DNA of 24,538 nt from Ardenticatenaceae bacterium. Its GTDB lineage: Bacteria; Chloroflexota; Anaerolineae; Promineifilales; Promineifilaceae. Location: positions 1-24,538 of the forward strand of contig JACKBT010000059.1 in the NCBI GenBank assembly GCA_020634415.1, written 5' to 3'. The notes beneath the pieces are model-generated. The model was given only the letters and a program-made list of their open reading frames with translations, did not search any database and was not told where the DNA came from. Each line of letters opens with the position of its first letter. The stretch's first letter is position 1. Positions 1 to 8,805 of this stretch are shown in pieces. The position numbers were made by a program, and so were the translations under genes.

Positions 1-1662
1 GAACTGGCCGCCAGTTGGACGCGCTTTATGCCCTGCGAGCAAATTGCCGCCCAAATTGAGCAAGACCTCGACTTTTTGGCGGGTGGCGCCCGCAACACGC
101 CCGCACGTCACCACAGCCTCCGCGCCCTGTTCGACCATTCTTGGCAACTGCTCACCCCTGCCGAACAAAATGCGCTGGCCAAACTATCCGTCTTTCACGG
201 CGGCTTTGCCCCCGAGCAAGCGGCTGAAGTGGCCGGAGCCAACTGGCCGATTTTGCTAGGACTGGTAGACAAATCGCTGGTGGAAACGCGGGATGATAAT
301 CGCTTTGACCTGCACGAATTGACGCGCCAATATGCCATCAGCAAATTGGCCGAATCAGGCCAAACAGCAGCGACCCAAGCCGCCCATTTTGCCGCCTATG
401 AAGCCCTAGCCAAGCAGGTCAATCATTGGTTTACCAGCCCTAAAGCAGCCGCCAGCTTCCGCCGCTCTCATCAGGAACAGGAAAACTATCGGGCGGCACT
501 ACAGTGGGGTTTTGACAATGAGGCGATTGAGGCGGTGCTTGAATTGATGCACAACTTGTTTGCCTTTTGGCTGCGTGGCGGCTATTGGCAAGAGGGGGAG
601 CAGTGGCTGAAAACGGCCGTTGCCCAAGCCCCGCCAGAAGATTCCGTCTATCTCTGTCTGGCCCTGGCACAGCAAGGGGTATTCACCGCCCTGCAAGGCC
701 GTTTTGCCGAGGCCAACCCGAAAACCCAGCAAGCCTACCAGATGGCGCGGCGGCTGGAAGAACCATGGCCGCTGGTCGTGACGCTGCAAATTCAAGGGCA
801 AGCGCGGCCAGACAAGGAAGGCGCTCTCGCCGCTTATGAGGAGGCCATCGCCATCTGTGAAGCGCGGTTGGATGATCCGCGATTCAACAGTTTTCTTGGT
901 TCGCTGCTCGGTTTGCGCGGCGATCGGCTGGTGGGCTTTGGCATGTTGGCTGAAGCCAAAGCGAGCTTTGAAGCCAGCCTCTCCCATCTACGACAACTGG
1001 GCGACACCTTTTGGATTGCCTACCCGCTGGGTAATTTGGGACGAATGGCTTTGCATGATGGGGATTTAGAGAAAGCATACGAGATGATTAACGAAAGCGT
1101 GTCTCTGGTACGGCAAAGCAACAATCGCGGCGGCATCGCCGATTGGTTGTTTCGCTTAGGTCAGGTGCAGCTTTTCCGCGGCGAGTTGGCCGAGGCGGAG
1201 CTGAATTTACTGGAGACGCTGCGTCTTTATGAGGAGTCGGATAATTCGTTTGGGCCGCCCGGTGTGCTGTCTAATCTGGCGTTGGTGGCAGTGGAGCGTG
1301 GCGATTTGGCAACGGCCGTTGCCCACATCCAAGACGGCTTCACCCGCTACAACAAGCTCCGTCAGGAAGTCCGCAAAGTAGATTTCTCCTCAGACTTTCT
1401 GGAATTTGGCGACACACTGGACAGTTTCCTCCATGCCGGGCTGGTGGCATATGCGCAAGGGGATTGGCAAACGGCCGTTACCTTCTTCACCTTTTTTGAG
1501 CAAAATGAGCGGGGGTATGAGGCGATACGGCCGTTGCGCGACAAAGTGGAAGCGGCGAAAGTAGATTCACGGGATAGGCTTGGGGATGAGGGGTGGGCAA
1601 CGGCCGTCATCCAAGCCCAACAACAAACCCTAGAAGACCTCCTCTCCATCTGGCTCGCCTAA
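1..1662 (+). CDS. AfsR/LuxR-type ATPase regulator, TPR C-terminal part (5' truncated)
   Basis: The reading frame is open from the first base, so the true start lies upstream; the first internal ATG is at 28. The beginning (ELAASWTRFM, then a DFLAG segment and RHHSLRALFDHSW) matches the stretch after the NB-ARC/AAA ATPase of AfsR-like or LuxR-like regulators, where a winged-helix region (LTPAEQNALAKLSVFHGGF) precedes TPRs. The rest is helical TPR-like repeats (for example ALAAYEEAIAI, AEAKASFEASL, AEAELNLLETL), which normally bind an inducer or protein partner. No DNA-binding domain is visible, so it must be N-terminal and outside the window, or absent. The stop at 1660-1662 lies 9 bases from the end of the convergent tetR gene. 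Five ACGGCCGT octamers fall in this gene. The family assignment is sound; the target is unknown. Confidence 0.8.
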   Translation, partial: ELAASWTRFMPCEQIAAQIEQDLDFLAGGARNTPARHHSLRALFDHSWQLLTPAEQNALAKLSVFHGGFAPEQAAEVAGANWPILLGLVDKSLVETRDDNRFDLHELTRQYAISKLAESGQTAATQAAHFAAYEALAKQVNHWFTSPKAAASFRRSHQEQENYRAALQWGFDNEAIEAVLELMHNLFAFWLRGGYWQEGEQWLKTAVAQAPPEDSVYLCLALAQQGVFTALQGRFAEANPKTQQAYQMARRLEEPWPLVVTLQIQGQARPDKEGALAAYEEAIAICEARLDDPRFNSFLGSLLGLRGDRLVGFGMLAEAKASFEASLSHLRQLGDTFWIAYPLGNLGRMALHDGDLEKAYEMINESVSLVRQSNNRGGIADWLFRLGQVQLFRGELAEAELNLLETLRLYEESDNSFGPPGVLSNLALVAVERGDLATAVAHIQDGFTRYNKLRQEVRKVDFSSDFLEFGDTLDSFLHAGLVAYAQGDWQTAVTFFTFFEQNERGYEAIRPLRDKVEAAKVDSRDRLGDEGWATAVIQAQQQTLEDLLSIWLA

Positions 1663-1671
1663 ATTTACCTC

Positions 1672-2232
1672 TTACCCTCGTCCTCTCCCTTGTAAAAAAG
1701 CATCCACATACCCCTCCAAATCAATCTCCGCTGCCAAATCCGCTCGAACACGCCGAAACATTTCATGAACCATAATCGGTGCTAATAAAACATTGACAGT
1801 AATCAGGGGTGGCTCATTTTGCAACAGCCCCTCGGCTTGATACCTCTCCAAAATACGCATAATACCTTGAACATTTGCCAGTGGCGCGTGCAGCGTTTCC
1901 CTCAATTCGGGATGACGCGGAATCTCCAACAGCAGCATAGGCATAATTTCGCCATACATCGCCACCGTAGCCACATACGCCTCCAAAATAGCCATCAAAT
2001 CAGCCCGCAGATTACCTGTATAGCTCACCTGGCTCATGGGCGTTGTCGCCAACTGATGCTCAATTGCTTGTTCAATCAAGCCAACTTTACTGCCATATTT
2101 ACGGAAGAGGGTCGCCTCATGCATATTCGCCGCCGCCGCCAAATCACTCGTCGTGGCCCGGTCATACCCTCGCGCCACCAACAACTCAATCACTGCCTTA
2201 AAAACGTCATCTTCATTAATTATTTTAGGCAT
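1672..2232 (-). CDS. TetR-family transcriptional repressor
   Basis: This 186-aa protein has the usual TetR length. Residues about 10-55 form the TetR_N helix-turn-helix (VFKAVIELLVARGYDRATT, then SDLAAAANMHEATLFRKYGS and KVGLIEQAI). The C-terminal half should be the ligand-binding and dimerisation domain. I chose the ATG at 2232 over the upstream in-frame start at 2313 because AAGGAGA lies 6 bases upstream of it and the family alignment begins there. The gene is divergent from the nitroreductase gene and shares a 134-bp control region with perfect palindromes over both promoters. Autorepression plus control of the neighbour is therefore the likely role. The inducer is not predictable from the sequence. 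Confidence 0.9.
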   Translation of the reverse strand: MPKIINEDDVFKAVIELLVARGYDRATTSDLAAAANMHEATLFRKYGSKVGLIEQAIEHQLATTPMSQVSYTGNLRADLMAILEAYVATVAMYGEIMPMLLLEIPRHPELRETLHAPLANVQGIMRILERYQAEGLLQNEPPLITVNVLLAPIMVHEMFRRVRADLAAEIDLEGYVDAFLQGRGRG

Positions 2233-2253
2233 TACGTTCTCCTTGGGCGGCTG

Positions 2254-2301
2254 ATTGTAGCATAAGCGAGTGTTGACTCGCAATAAACCGGATGCTACAA
2301 T
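2254..2301. promoter_or_regulatory. Divergent tetR/nitroreductase promoters within nested palindromes
   Basis: Plus strand: TTGACT (2273-2278), a 17-bp spacer, then TACAAT (2296-2301) preceded by TGC (extended -10). Minus strand: TTGCGA (complement of 2278-2283), an 18-bp spacer, then TACAAT (complement of 2254-2259), also with TGC. The two -10 regions form a perfect 10-bp inverted repeat, ATTGTAGCAT (2254-2263) and ATGCTACAAT (2292-2301). Between them lies a second perfect palindrome, GCGAGT-GTTG-ACTCGC (2266-2281), covering both -35 boxes. A TetR dimer bound at the inner or outer palindrome could silence both genes at once. The boxes and symmetry are seen directly; repressor binding is inferred. 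Confidence 0.75.
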
Positions 2302-2366
2302 AATTGCGACCATTCACTTGCAAAAAGCAGGCTCTAAAATGGCAAAATGAAAATAGGTGCAGCAAT

Positions 2367-3572
2367 ATGACTCACAAACTAAATGGTAATGATTTTATGC
2401 AAGGGCTTGGTGCCAATGAGAAAGCGATACTCAATCGCATCCCTATTCTCTTTCTGAGAAAAATTGCGACAAAAATTGTTCTTGTGAAAATGCGGATGCA
2501 GTTCACGGGTTGGTTGCAATATTTTCTGCCAATAATATTCGTGCTTCTTCTTTCTTTAATAGGCGGCATCATGCTGCTATTTAAGGCAAGTTTTCTGGCA
2601 AAACCTTTGTTCATCCTAGCCACGCTGATTTTTATGGTCGCTATGTTTGATGTAGTGACCAGCAAATTCCGCCTCCGTTTTCCCGAACGCCTACCTAAAC
2701 GAAACGATACGCTTGCCCTCTTCGACCTCATGCGGGTCAGGCGTTCTTGCCGTTCCTTCCAAACCCGCAAATTGACTGATGCCGACTACAACGAGCTAAT
2801 GGAGTCGGTGCGTGTACACACAGAAGAATCACAAATCGGTCAATCCCCTGTGCGGTTTGAATATATTTCTGCGCCGCTAACAGTGTGGCCCACCGTCAAT
2901 GCAAGCGAGTTCCTTGTGGCCATTGTACCAAAGGAGTATGACCGCCTCGCCGTGATTGATGTCGGCAGAAGTTTGCAGAAAATTGTCATGGATGCCGCGC
3001 GTATGGGGTTGGGCACTTGCTGGATTGGGCCGGGTGCAGATCACGGCAGTATTGTGCAGAATTTGGGCGACCGCTTCGACTCTGGCAAGGATCAGATCAT
3101 CTGCGTCTGCGCCGTGGGGTATAAGTCAACCTACTATATTCCTATCTTTTTACGGATATTTAATGCCCAGTTCAAGCGCCGTTTGCCACTTGCAGAACTC
3201 TTTTTTGCGGATGCGGATTTTAAACAACCTCTGGACGTGGATGCCGCTCCCTTCAACCGTTTTGGGCGTAATTACGAGATATGCCAATGGGCACCCTCTT
3301 CCTACAATGGACAAACGACGCGCTGTGTGGCTACTGTAGCGGAAAGTGGAGAATTGAAAAGTTTTGATTTCTATACCGCAACAGCGTCACGTTATTATGC
3401 CCCCGTCGCTTTAGGTATTTGGTATGCCAATTGGGAAATGGGCTGCGAGGCGTTGGGCATTCGTGGACACTTTGCATTGCTATCGGCGGAACAGAGAGAT
3501 GTTTCTGATGAGAAAGTCCTGCCTGAATTGCCGAGGTACGATGTGAGTTGGGTGGTAGACGAGAATTTTTAG
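2367..3572 (+). CDS. Membrane-anchored TM1586-like nitroreductase-family protein
   Basis: This 401-aa protein has two hydrophobic helices near its N-terminus (about residues 51-71 and 79-97). A nitroreductase-type FMN domain follows, starting at RVRRSCRSFQTRKLTDADY. A second half-domain begins near YEICQWAPSSYNGQTTRCV, which resembles the substrate/FMN-side motif of nitroreductases. Such double-domain proteins (putative TM nitroreductase, TM1586-like) act as pseudodimers in one chain; the substrate is usually unknown. The start at 2367 is preferred because the promoter -10 is at 2296-2301, so the longer frame from 2304 would begin at or before the transcript start. The upstream AGGTG ribosome site is weak. 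It lies divergent from and probably under the TetR repressor. A membrane-tethered flavoprotein fits quinone or nitro-compound reduction, but this is inference. Confidence 0.75.
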   Translation: MTHKLNGNDFMQGLGANEKAILNRIPILFLRKIATKIVLVKMRMQFTGWLQYFLPIIFVLLLSLIGGIMLLFKASFLAKPLFILATLIFMVAMFDVVTSKFRLRFPERLPKRNDTLALFDLMRVRRSCRSFQTRKLTDADYNELMESVRVHTEESQIGQSPVRFEYISAPLTVWPTVNASEFLVAIVPKEYDRLAVIDVGRSLQKIVMDAARMGLGTCWIGPGADHGSIVQNLGDRFDSGKDQIICVCAVGYKSTYYIPIFLRIFNAQFKRRLPLAELFFADADFKQPLDVDAAPFNRFGRNYEICQWAPSSYNGQTTRCVATVAESGELKSFDFYTATASRYYAPVALGIWYANWEMGCEALGIRGHFALLSAEQRDVSDEKVLPELPRYDVSWVVDENF

Positions 3573-3606
3573 AAACACAGGCAATACGTGACCATACAAA
3601 AAGTAA

Positions 3607-3647
3607 CAGCCATGTAAGCAACAGGGAGCTCGTTGCTTACATGGCTG
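3607..3647. terminator. Bidirectional terminator hairpin between convergent genes
   Basis: This is a perfect 16-bp inverted repeat, CAGCCATGTAAGCAAC (3607-3622) and GTTGCTTACATGGCTG (3632-3647), with a 9-base loop. It lies between the nitroreductase stop (3572) and the metzincin stop (3692), which converge. On the minus strand the stem is followed by TTACTTTTTG, an acceptable U-rich tract. On the plus strand the following CTATTATT is weaker. Confidence 0.75.
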
Positions 3648-3691
3648 CTATTATTCGAACTCAGTCATGGGGCTGAATACGCTCCAACCAC

Positions 3692-6600
3692 CTACTTTTG
3701 AATGAAGGGCAAATAGGTCGTACGTTGTCCCAGAACGGCCGTTCCCCAACTCCCTGGATCCGCATATTCAGCCGAATAAGGCCAGTAAAAATGGCTGGGT
3801 GTTTGGCCACTCCACACCTGCTCCAACGCTAAACCAACTTCGTGATACCAGCCACCTAAAACGGCCGCTTCCACCCGCATCTCCCCACTCCAAACCGCAT
3901 CATTGGCACTGACTCGCGCCGAAGCACCACCCGGCCCAGGTACAAAGACCGTACCATTGCCCGTATAGGTAATCGGGATGCCATCCTCGCCCAAAACCAA
4001 AATGTAATCACCGGGCTGAGGCAATGCCTCATCACTGTTGTTCACATCCACCCGCAAAACGGCCACCGAAGGCACAGATGCACCGGGCGGCGTGCGCTTC
4101 ATATTGGTCACACAAAGCCAGAGATATTCCCCATCACGTACCAACAGACCCGTCGCCTGATAGCCGTCATTATAGGGTGCGAGGGGGAGAGAAACGGCCG
4201 TTTCATACCCATCATCATCACAAAAGCCATCCAACTCCAGAGTCGCATCATTATCTGGCACAATCAAGGGCTGCACAGTGAACGTCACCGATGTCCACGT
4301 CTCTGCTCCTTCCATATCTTCACCCACCAAATCAACCGTATACTCACCTGAAGCCAAACCAGCCAGCGTCATTTCCTCGCCTACACCGACAGTGACACCG
4401 TCCATCTTCCAATTCAAAGCCACATCCTCCAGCACACCATCTTCCACATCCATGCCCCAGCCTTGTAGTCGGATTGGCTGTCCTGCGGGGAAAGATTGCT
4501 CGGGCTGTGGTGAGGAGACGGCGACCATTGGTGGCCGATTAGACACAGTGAAGGCTGCCGAAGTCGCTAGACCCGTATGATAGCCATCACTAACGGCCAC
4601 GCGAATCAAACCGTCGCTACTGGCGGGCAAATCACTAATATCAGCCAGATCAAGCGTCAACGTATCTGTCCCCGACAGATTAGGGAAATTGGTGACAATG
4701 GTTTGCCAACTGTTGCCCTGATCGGGGCTGTATTGGATGGTGAAGAGCAAATCATCATCAGCATTCGCATCGGTGGCCTGCACGGTGATGGTCATTTGGT
4801 CATTGAAGGTTTCGCTGCCAGCGGGAGTGAGGATGTTCACCACGGGACTGCTACCGCTTGGTTGCAACGTATCCAGAATCGTGTTGCCGTCCATAAGCTG
4901 CAATTTGGCAACGGCCGTTTCCGGTGCAGGAAAGGCCACGGCAAAACTCTGTCCCGAACCGCCATCCATTTGTAATTGTGGGGTGATGGTCAAATCATCC
5001 ACAATGGAATTATTGGCGGCTAACAAGCGTAAATGATAGTTGCTGCCTGCGTTATTGGTGCGATGGGAAACGGCCGTTACTCCCTGCCATTTTGCCAAAA
5101 GTCCCGTATTCAAAGCTGTTGTCGGGAACATCCAGGCATAGTGCAATGTGCCACTGCCCGCTTCCGCATCAACCACCCCCGTGATATGCACCACATCAGC
5201 CGCTTGCGCCAAATTCGGCACAGTCGGGCTTGCGGGAGCGAGTGGAGCCACAAATGTGTCATAATTGGGCATCTCATTAAAGATACCGCTCCAAGTAAAA
5301 TCACTGATCCAGCGTGGCTTGGCTGGCCACAAAGTGTGCGCGTAAGACATTAAATCACCCGCCCAAGTAGGTTTGATCAACGTGCGGCTGCTGCTCATCA
5401 AACCCCGCTCATTAAAACCCAAATGGTAATTAGCATCGCCATCATCCAGGTCACAGGGCGGATATGGATAGCTGCCAACGCTCGCAGGATTGCCGCAATC
5501 AACATGGCGACGGCCGTAATTGTGACCCAACTCATGTGCCAATGTCACCGCCCGAGTTCCCTGCCAGTCCATCACCGCAAAATTAGTTGGCGGCAACTTA
5601 AACCATAGTTGATCACCTCCTAGCATACCTTTGCCAGCGTAGCCACTTTCATCGGGATGAATGACCCCAACATAGTGGGTGCGTGCGCCTACGGCATCAC
5701 AACGGCCAGGATCATTGGACATCTGATCAATGGCAAATAGTTGAGCATTGACTTCATTAGCATCAAACGCTTGTTCCATTTCAAAAGGGCCAAGCTCCCA
5801 GGGGGGGATGCCGAAACGGGGTGTCACTTCAGCTAGATATTGAGTGCGATAATGCAGCCAAATATCCTCCGTCGGCAGCAGCCGCCGTGCCATATCACGG
5901 GCAAAGAGCAAGTTAGGAGCCAGTTGTCCCCCAGGCAGGATGTTGACATTGGGTTCTGTCCACACGGGAATGAAGACGATACAGATAGGTGCTTTGCGTG
6001 TGAAGTTGACCGTGCGGCTGAGGGTGTTGTTACCCTGATTCGTTTCAGAAGCACTAAAACGGGGGTTGATAGTGGCCTTAAGTTGTACACTACCTTCAGC
6101 CAGTTCAGGTGGAATGGCAAAAAGCCAGCTATTGTCGGTGAGCAGAGTGCGGACGGGAAGATTATCGAGAACGGCCGTTGTCCCATTCAACGGCTGCAAA
6201 ACTCGTGGCGGCTGTCCGCTTGGTGTCACCGTCAGCCACGCCTCAACAGCAAAAGCCCGTGGCCCTTCCAACTTTTGTCCATACACCCGCACATACGTCG
6301 GACGATGCGCTACCAACGGCGTATCATCCTCCAAACTTTGAATCGTCTGAATCACCTCCATATCCCAAACCGTCAGATCAGGAAAAACGGGGGGTGCATC
6401 AAAGCGGATACGCGCAATCCGTTCCACATTTTGATAATAGGCCCCAAAATAGATCCAGCCATTATTAGCCACCAGACCTGATTGGGTTGGCAGTTTTACA
6501 CTGTAATTTTGGCCTGTGCCGCCCGCAATCGGTTCAGCATCATTAAAAATCGTCAGCCGCTTTACTTCCCCGAAGCCCGTTGTAGAGCCTTCAAGCCAAT

Positions 6601-7462
6601 AAATCTGTCCAGCATAACCTGCCAGTCGGCCGATATTAATACTATTCCCATTTGGATCTGCATCATATCGCTCTATGACACTGCAGTTGGGTGGGACACC
6701 GACTATACACCCGTAGGCCCGAATCTTATCCCCATTAACCCAAGTCAGGAATGTATCCATATTGAAAGTTGGCGCAGGATAGTAAAACAGATTAACACCT
6801 CTCTCATTGGCCAACGATTCCCGGAAGCATAGTGTGGGGAAATATAGGTAACAGTCACTGGCAACGGTGTAAAGATTCGTATCGCCAAACCAGTAGAGAG
6901 CATTGTCGCCCAATACGAGATTATTGGCAGCACTGCCACCAAAAACCAAGCGATCCATATTATCAATTGTGGGGGCACTCCCATCTTTGGGCGCATGATA
7001 GAGGTAGTTGTCGGTAGAAGAAATCCAGAAAATTGACTGTTCGCCAATCACAATCTGGCTGCTGGGGACGGAAGTTTCGGCCACAATGCTGACGGTGAGT
7101 GGATTATCCGGTGTGCGCCGAACGATAGCTCCCGCAGCATAATAGTATACGCCTGAGTCGTCGGTCGAATAGCCAGCACAATCACCGGGGCCACTGCTCA
7201 AGGTCGCAGTTTGACCGCCATTGATGGGCATTCGCCTGAGGATGCTGCCAAATGACTCCTGAAAGCCCTGCCCACACTGTTCGTAGTAGAGAAAATCGTT
7301 GCTTAAAGCCATGTCGTTTTGGCTATCGGTGAGGAAATATTCAGGGTCAGTGGTGGGGAAATTATTGAGATAGGGTGGGGAAACGGCCGTTTCCCCTGCT
7401 GTCACTTGACCCGTCAAAATTAAAACAAAACCTATGACAAACATAATCAGTTTTTGACTCAT
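3692..7462 (-). CDS. Large secreted metzincin metalloprotease, multidomain
   Basis: This 1256-aa protein opens with a signal peptide (residues 1 to about 24, MSQKLIMFVIGFVLILTG core). It continues with a beta-propeller-like segment (repeated short strands such as GGSAANNLVLGDNALYWFGD), a CARDB-like domain, and a catalytic domain with HELGHNYGRRH at residues 643-653. That motif fits the metzincin zinc site HExxHxxGxxH (H643, E644, H647, H653), with a Met-turn candidate at GDLMSYAH. Ig/cadherin-like domains and a C-terminal beta-sandwich follow, and the chain ends in TYLPFIQK. The ATG at 7462 has AAGGAG upstream; an in-frame ATG at 7486 would precede that site. Export and extracellular proteolysis are likely; the substrate is unknown. 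Seven ACGGCCGT octamers lie in the gene. Domain borders outside the active site are approximate. Confidence 0.85.
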   Translation of the reverse strand: MSQKLIMFVIGFVLILTGQVTAGETAVSPPYLNNFPTTDPEYFLTDSQNDMALSNDFLYYEQCGQGFQESFGSILRRMPINGGQTATLSSGPGDCAGYSTDDSGVYYYAAGAIVRRTPDNPLTVSIVAETSVPSSQIVIGEQSIFWISSTDNYLYHAPKDGSAPTIDNMDRLVFGGSAANNLVLGDNALYWFGDTNLYTVASDCYLYFPTLCFRESLANERGVNLFYYPAPTFNMDTFLTWVNGDKIRAYGCIVGVPPNCSVIERYDADPNGNSINIGRLAGYAGQIYWLEGSTTGFGEVKRLTIFNDAEPIAGGTGQNYSVKLPTQSGLVANNGWIYFGAYYQNVERIARIRFDAPPVFPDLTVWDMEVIQTIQSLEDDTPLVAHRPTYVRVYGQKLEGPRAFAVEAWLTVTPSGQPPRVLQPLNGTTAVLDNLPVRTLLTDNSWLFAIPPELAEGSVQLKATINPRFSASETNQGNNTLSRTVNFTRKAPICIVFIPVWTEPNVNILPGGQLAPNLLFARDMARRLLPTEDIWLHYRTQYLAEVTPRFGIPPWELGPFEMEQAFDANEVNAQLFAIDQMSNDPGRCDAVGARTHYVGVIHPDESGYAGKGMLGGDQLWFKLPPTNFAVMDWQGTRAVTLAHELGHNYGRRHVDCGNPASVGSYPYPPCDLDDGDANYHLGFNERGLMSSSRTLIKPTWAGDLMSYAHTLWPAKPRWISDFTWSGIFNEMPNYDTFVAPLAPASPTVPNLAQAADVVHITGVVDAEAGSGTLHYAWMFPTTALNTGLLAKWQGVTAVSHRTNNAGSNYHLRLLAANNSIVDDLTITPQLQMDGGSGQSFAVAFPAPETAVAKLQLMDGNTILDTLQPSGSSPVVNILTPAGSETFNDQMTITVQATDANADDDLLFTIQYSPDQGNSWQTIVTNFPNLSGTDTLTLDLADISDLPASSDGLIRVAVSDGYHTGLATSAAFTVSNRPPMVAVSSPQPEQSFPAGQPIRLQGWGMDVEDGVLEDVALNWKMDGVTVGVGEEMTLAGLASGEYTVDLVGEDMEGAETWTSVTFTVQPLIVPDNDATLELDGFCDDDGYETAVSLPLAPYNDGYQATGLLVRDGEYLWLCVTNMKRTPPGASVPSVAVLRVDVNNSDEALPQPGDYILVLGEDGIPITYTGNGTVFVPGPGGASARVSANDAVWSGEMRVEAAVLGGWYHEVGLALEQVWSGQTPSHFYWPYSAEYADPGSWGTAVLGQRTTYLPFIQK

Positions 7463-7505
7463 ATTACACACTCCTTCGCAATCCAAATATCAATCATTAC
7501 CCTAC

Positions 7506-7533
7506 ATTACAATTCCATCTGCCCCTTTGTCAT
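7506..7533 (-). promoter_or_regulatory. Candidate promoter of the metzincin gene
   Basis: On the minus strand ATGACA (complement of 7528-7533) is followed after 16 bases by TGTAAT (complement of 7506-7511), about 45 bases before the ATG at 7462. One mismatch per box makes it plausible. A small palindrome, GGACA-AAA-TGTCC (7557-7569), lies just upstream and might be an operator. Confidence 0.35.
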
Positions 7534-7612
7534 GAGACGGGCATCCCCATCCATAGGGACAAAATGTCCTGATTTGGCATCATAAACTGTTTGGATAGAC
7601 CATGCTTACAGA

Positions 7613-8803
7613 CTAGCCAACTGAAACAGGGCAGTATGCTACTTCCAACCGCGACAGATAGAAACGAACCAGGCCAGCGCGATGAGCCAGAATATCGGCC
7701 AGGGGCTTGCCTGATTTTTGTTCCCATTCGGCGGCGTGGGTGGGGTCAACGGCCGTTCGCAACATACTTGCTAGTGACATCAGCGCATAACGCAGAGGCA
7801 TCACACAACGGTATGCCTCCCCAATGATAGCCTCATCACCTGACCAACCCGCCGCCCGGAGGCCAGCCAGATAGCCAGCAAAAGACACCTGTTCCAACTG
7901 CGCCGCATCCGCCAAAGGTACATAATCCAGCAGCAGCGTCGCGCCGATAAAAGCAGCCAACTCCTCACCCAATGCCCCCCTGCCCACAAAGGCCCAATCC
8001 AACAAAACTAAATCATCACCCTGCCTACTGAGGTTGCCGCGATGGGCATCCAGATGGCAGAGTGTTTGCGGTAACTGCGCCACTTTATCCAGGTAGCTTT
8101 GCCGATCTGCCCACAGTTGGCGCAAAGTGGTCAATTCTTCAGGGGCAAAGTAGGTGGTCAGCAAGGGGTGCTGATAGCCATTCATGCCATCTACCATGCC
8201 CAAGATGCCGGTAAGGGGGCCATGTACCCAACCGGCCAACCAATCGCGGCTTAGCCAGTTGTGTTGGGGCAGGTCCTGGTAAGCAGCCTGCCACTGACCC
8301 AAACGATAGGCCGCAGCATAATAATCATCCCATGTCCAGTCGTGATCGTGGGGGAGATACGCTTGCCACAACCAACATTCAGTGTCACTGATAACGGTAG
8401 TGGCCAGAAATCGCGGCACTCGCAGCCCAGGGGGCAGGTCGTCGAATAAATCGGATTGGGCAGCAAGGGCTTCGCGCTGCCAGTAGCCGAAGTTGTTTTG
8501 CTCTTCGGCCATGTCGCGGCTGATGCAACGGCCGTCTGGCATGGTAAACCCTTCGGGCGAGCGCAAGATTTTGACGACGACGCACCAGTCGCGGGTTTGA
8601 TTTGTGGATGTTATGGCTTGCCCAGCTACCTGGAATACCCCGCCCGCAAATGGTGAACTGTCCAGCCCACCCATCAATTTTATTTGCCACTTTGTCACCG
8701 TCACGCAGTCAGCTAAAGCTCGGCTCACGATTTCTTCTAACTGCTTGACATCCATCTGAGCAATGGCTTGTTTACCATCGAATACTTCAACTTGGGGCAT
8801 CAT
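7613..8803 (-). CDS. APH-family phosphotransferase (aminoglycoside/choline-kinase fold)
   Basis: This 396-aa protein has the small-molecule kinase core: CHLDAHRGNL with catalytic Asp252 and metal-binding Asn257, and LLDWAF with Asp269 (DFG-equivalent). The N-lobe is weakly conserved. The family transfers ATP phosphate to aminoglycosides, choline, homoserine or sugars, and the sequence does not tell which. Length and helical C-lobe fit APH (Pfam PF01636-type) enzymes. The start is ATGATG at 8803/8800 with GGGGGA upstream. It begins 2 bases after the stop of the 73-aa gene, so the two are probably translated from one mRNA and coupled. Antibiotic resistance should not be assumed. Confidence 0.8.
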   Translation of the reverse strand: MMPQVEVFDGKQAIAQMDVKQLEEIVSRALADCVTVTKWQIKLMGGLDSSPFAGGVFQVAGQAITSTNQTRDWCVVVKILRSPEGFTMPDGRCISRDMAEEQNNFGYWQREALAAQSDLFDDLPPGLRVPRFLATTVISDTECWLWQAYLPHDHDWTWDDYYAAAYRLGQWQAAYQDLPQHNWLSRDWLAGWVHGPLTGILGMVDGMNGYQHPLLTTYFAPEELTTLRQLWADRQSYLDKVAQLPQTLCHLDAHRGNLSRQGDDLVLLDWAFVGRGALGEELAAFIGATLLLDYVPLADAAQLEQVSFAGYLAGLRAAGWSGDEAIIGEAYRCVMPLRYALMSLASMLRTAVDPTHAAEWEQKSGKPLADILAHRAGLVRFYLSRLEVAYCPVSVG

Positions 8804-8805
8804 GA

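Noticed and set aside
499..987. 162-aa minus-strand frame within the TPR gene
   Set aside because: It is antisense to a well-supported gene, with no ribosome site and no recognisable domain.
5840..6481. 213-aa plus-strand frame in the metzincin gene
   Set aside because: It is antisense to the protease coding region, with a proline/arginine/histidine-rich shadow composition.
7613..8803. Calling the APH-type gene an aminoglycoside-resistance gene
   Set aside because: Only the general kinase motifs are visible; substrate-defining residues cannot be assigned and the context gives no resistance signal.
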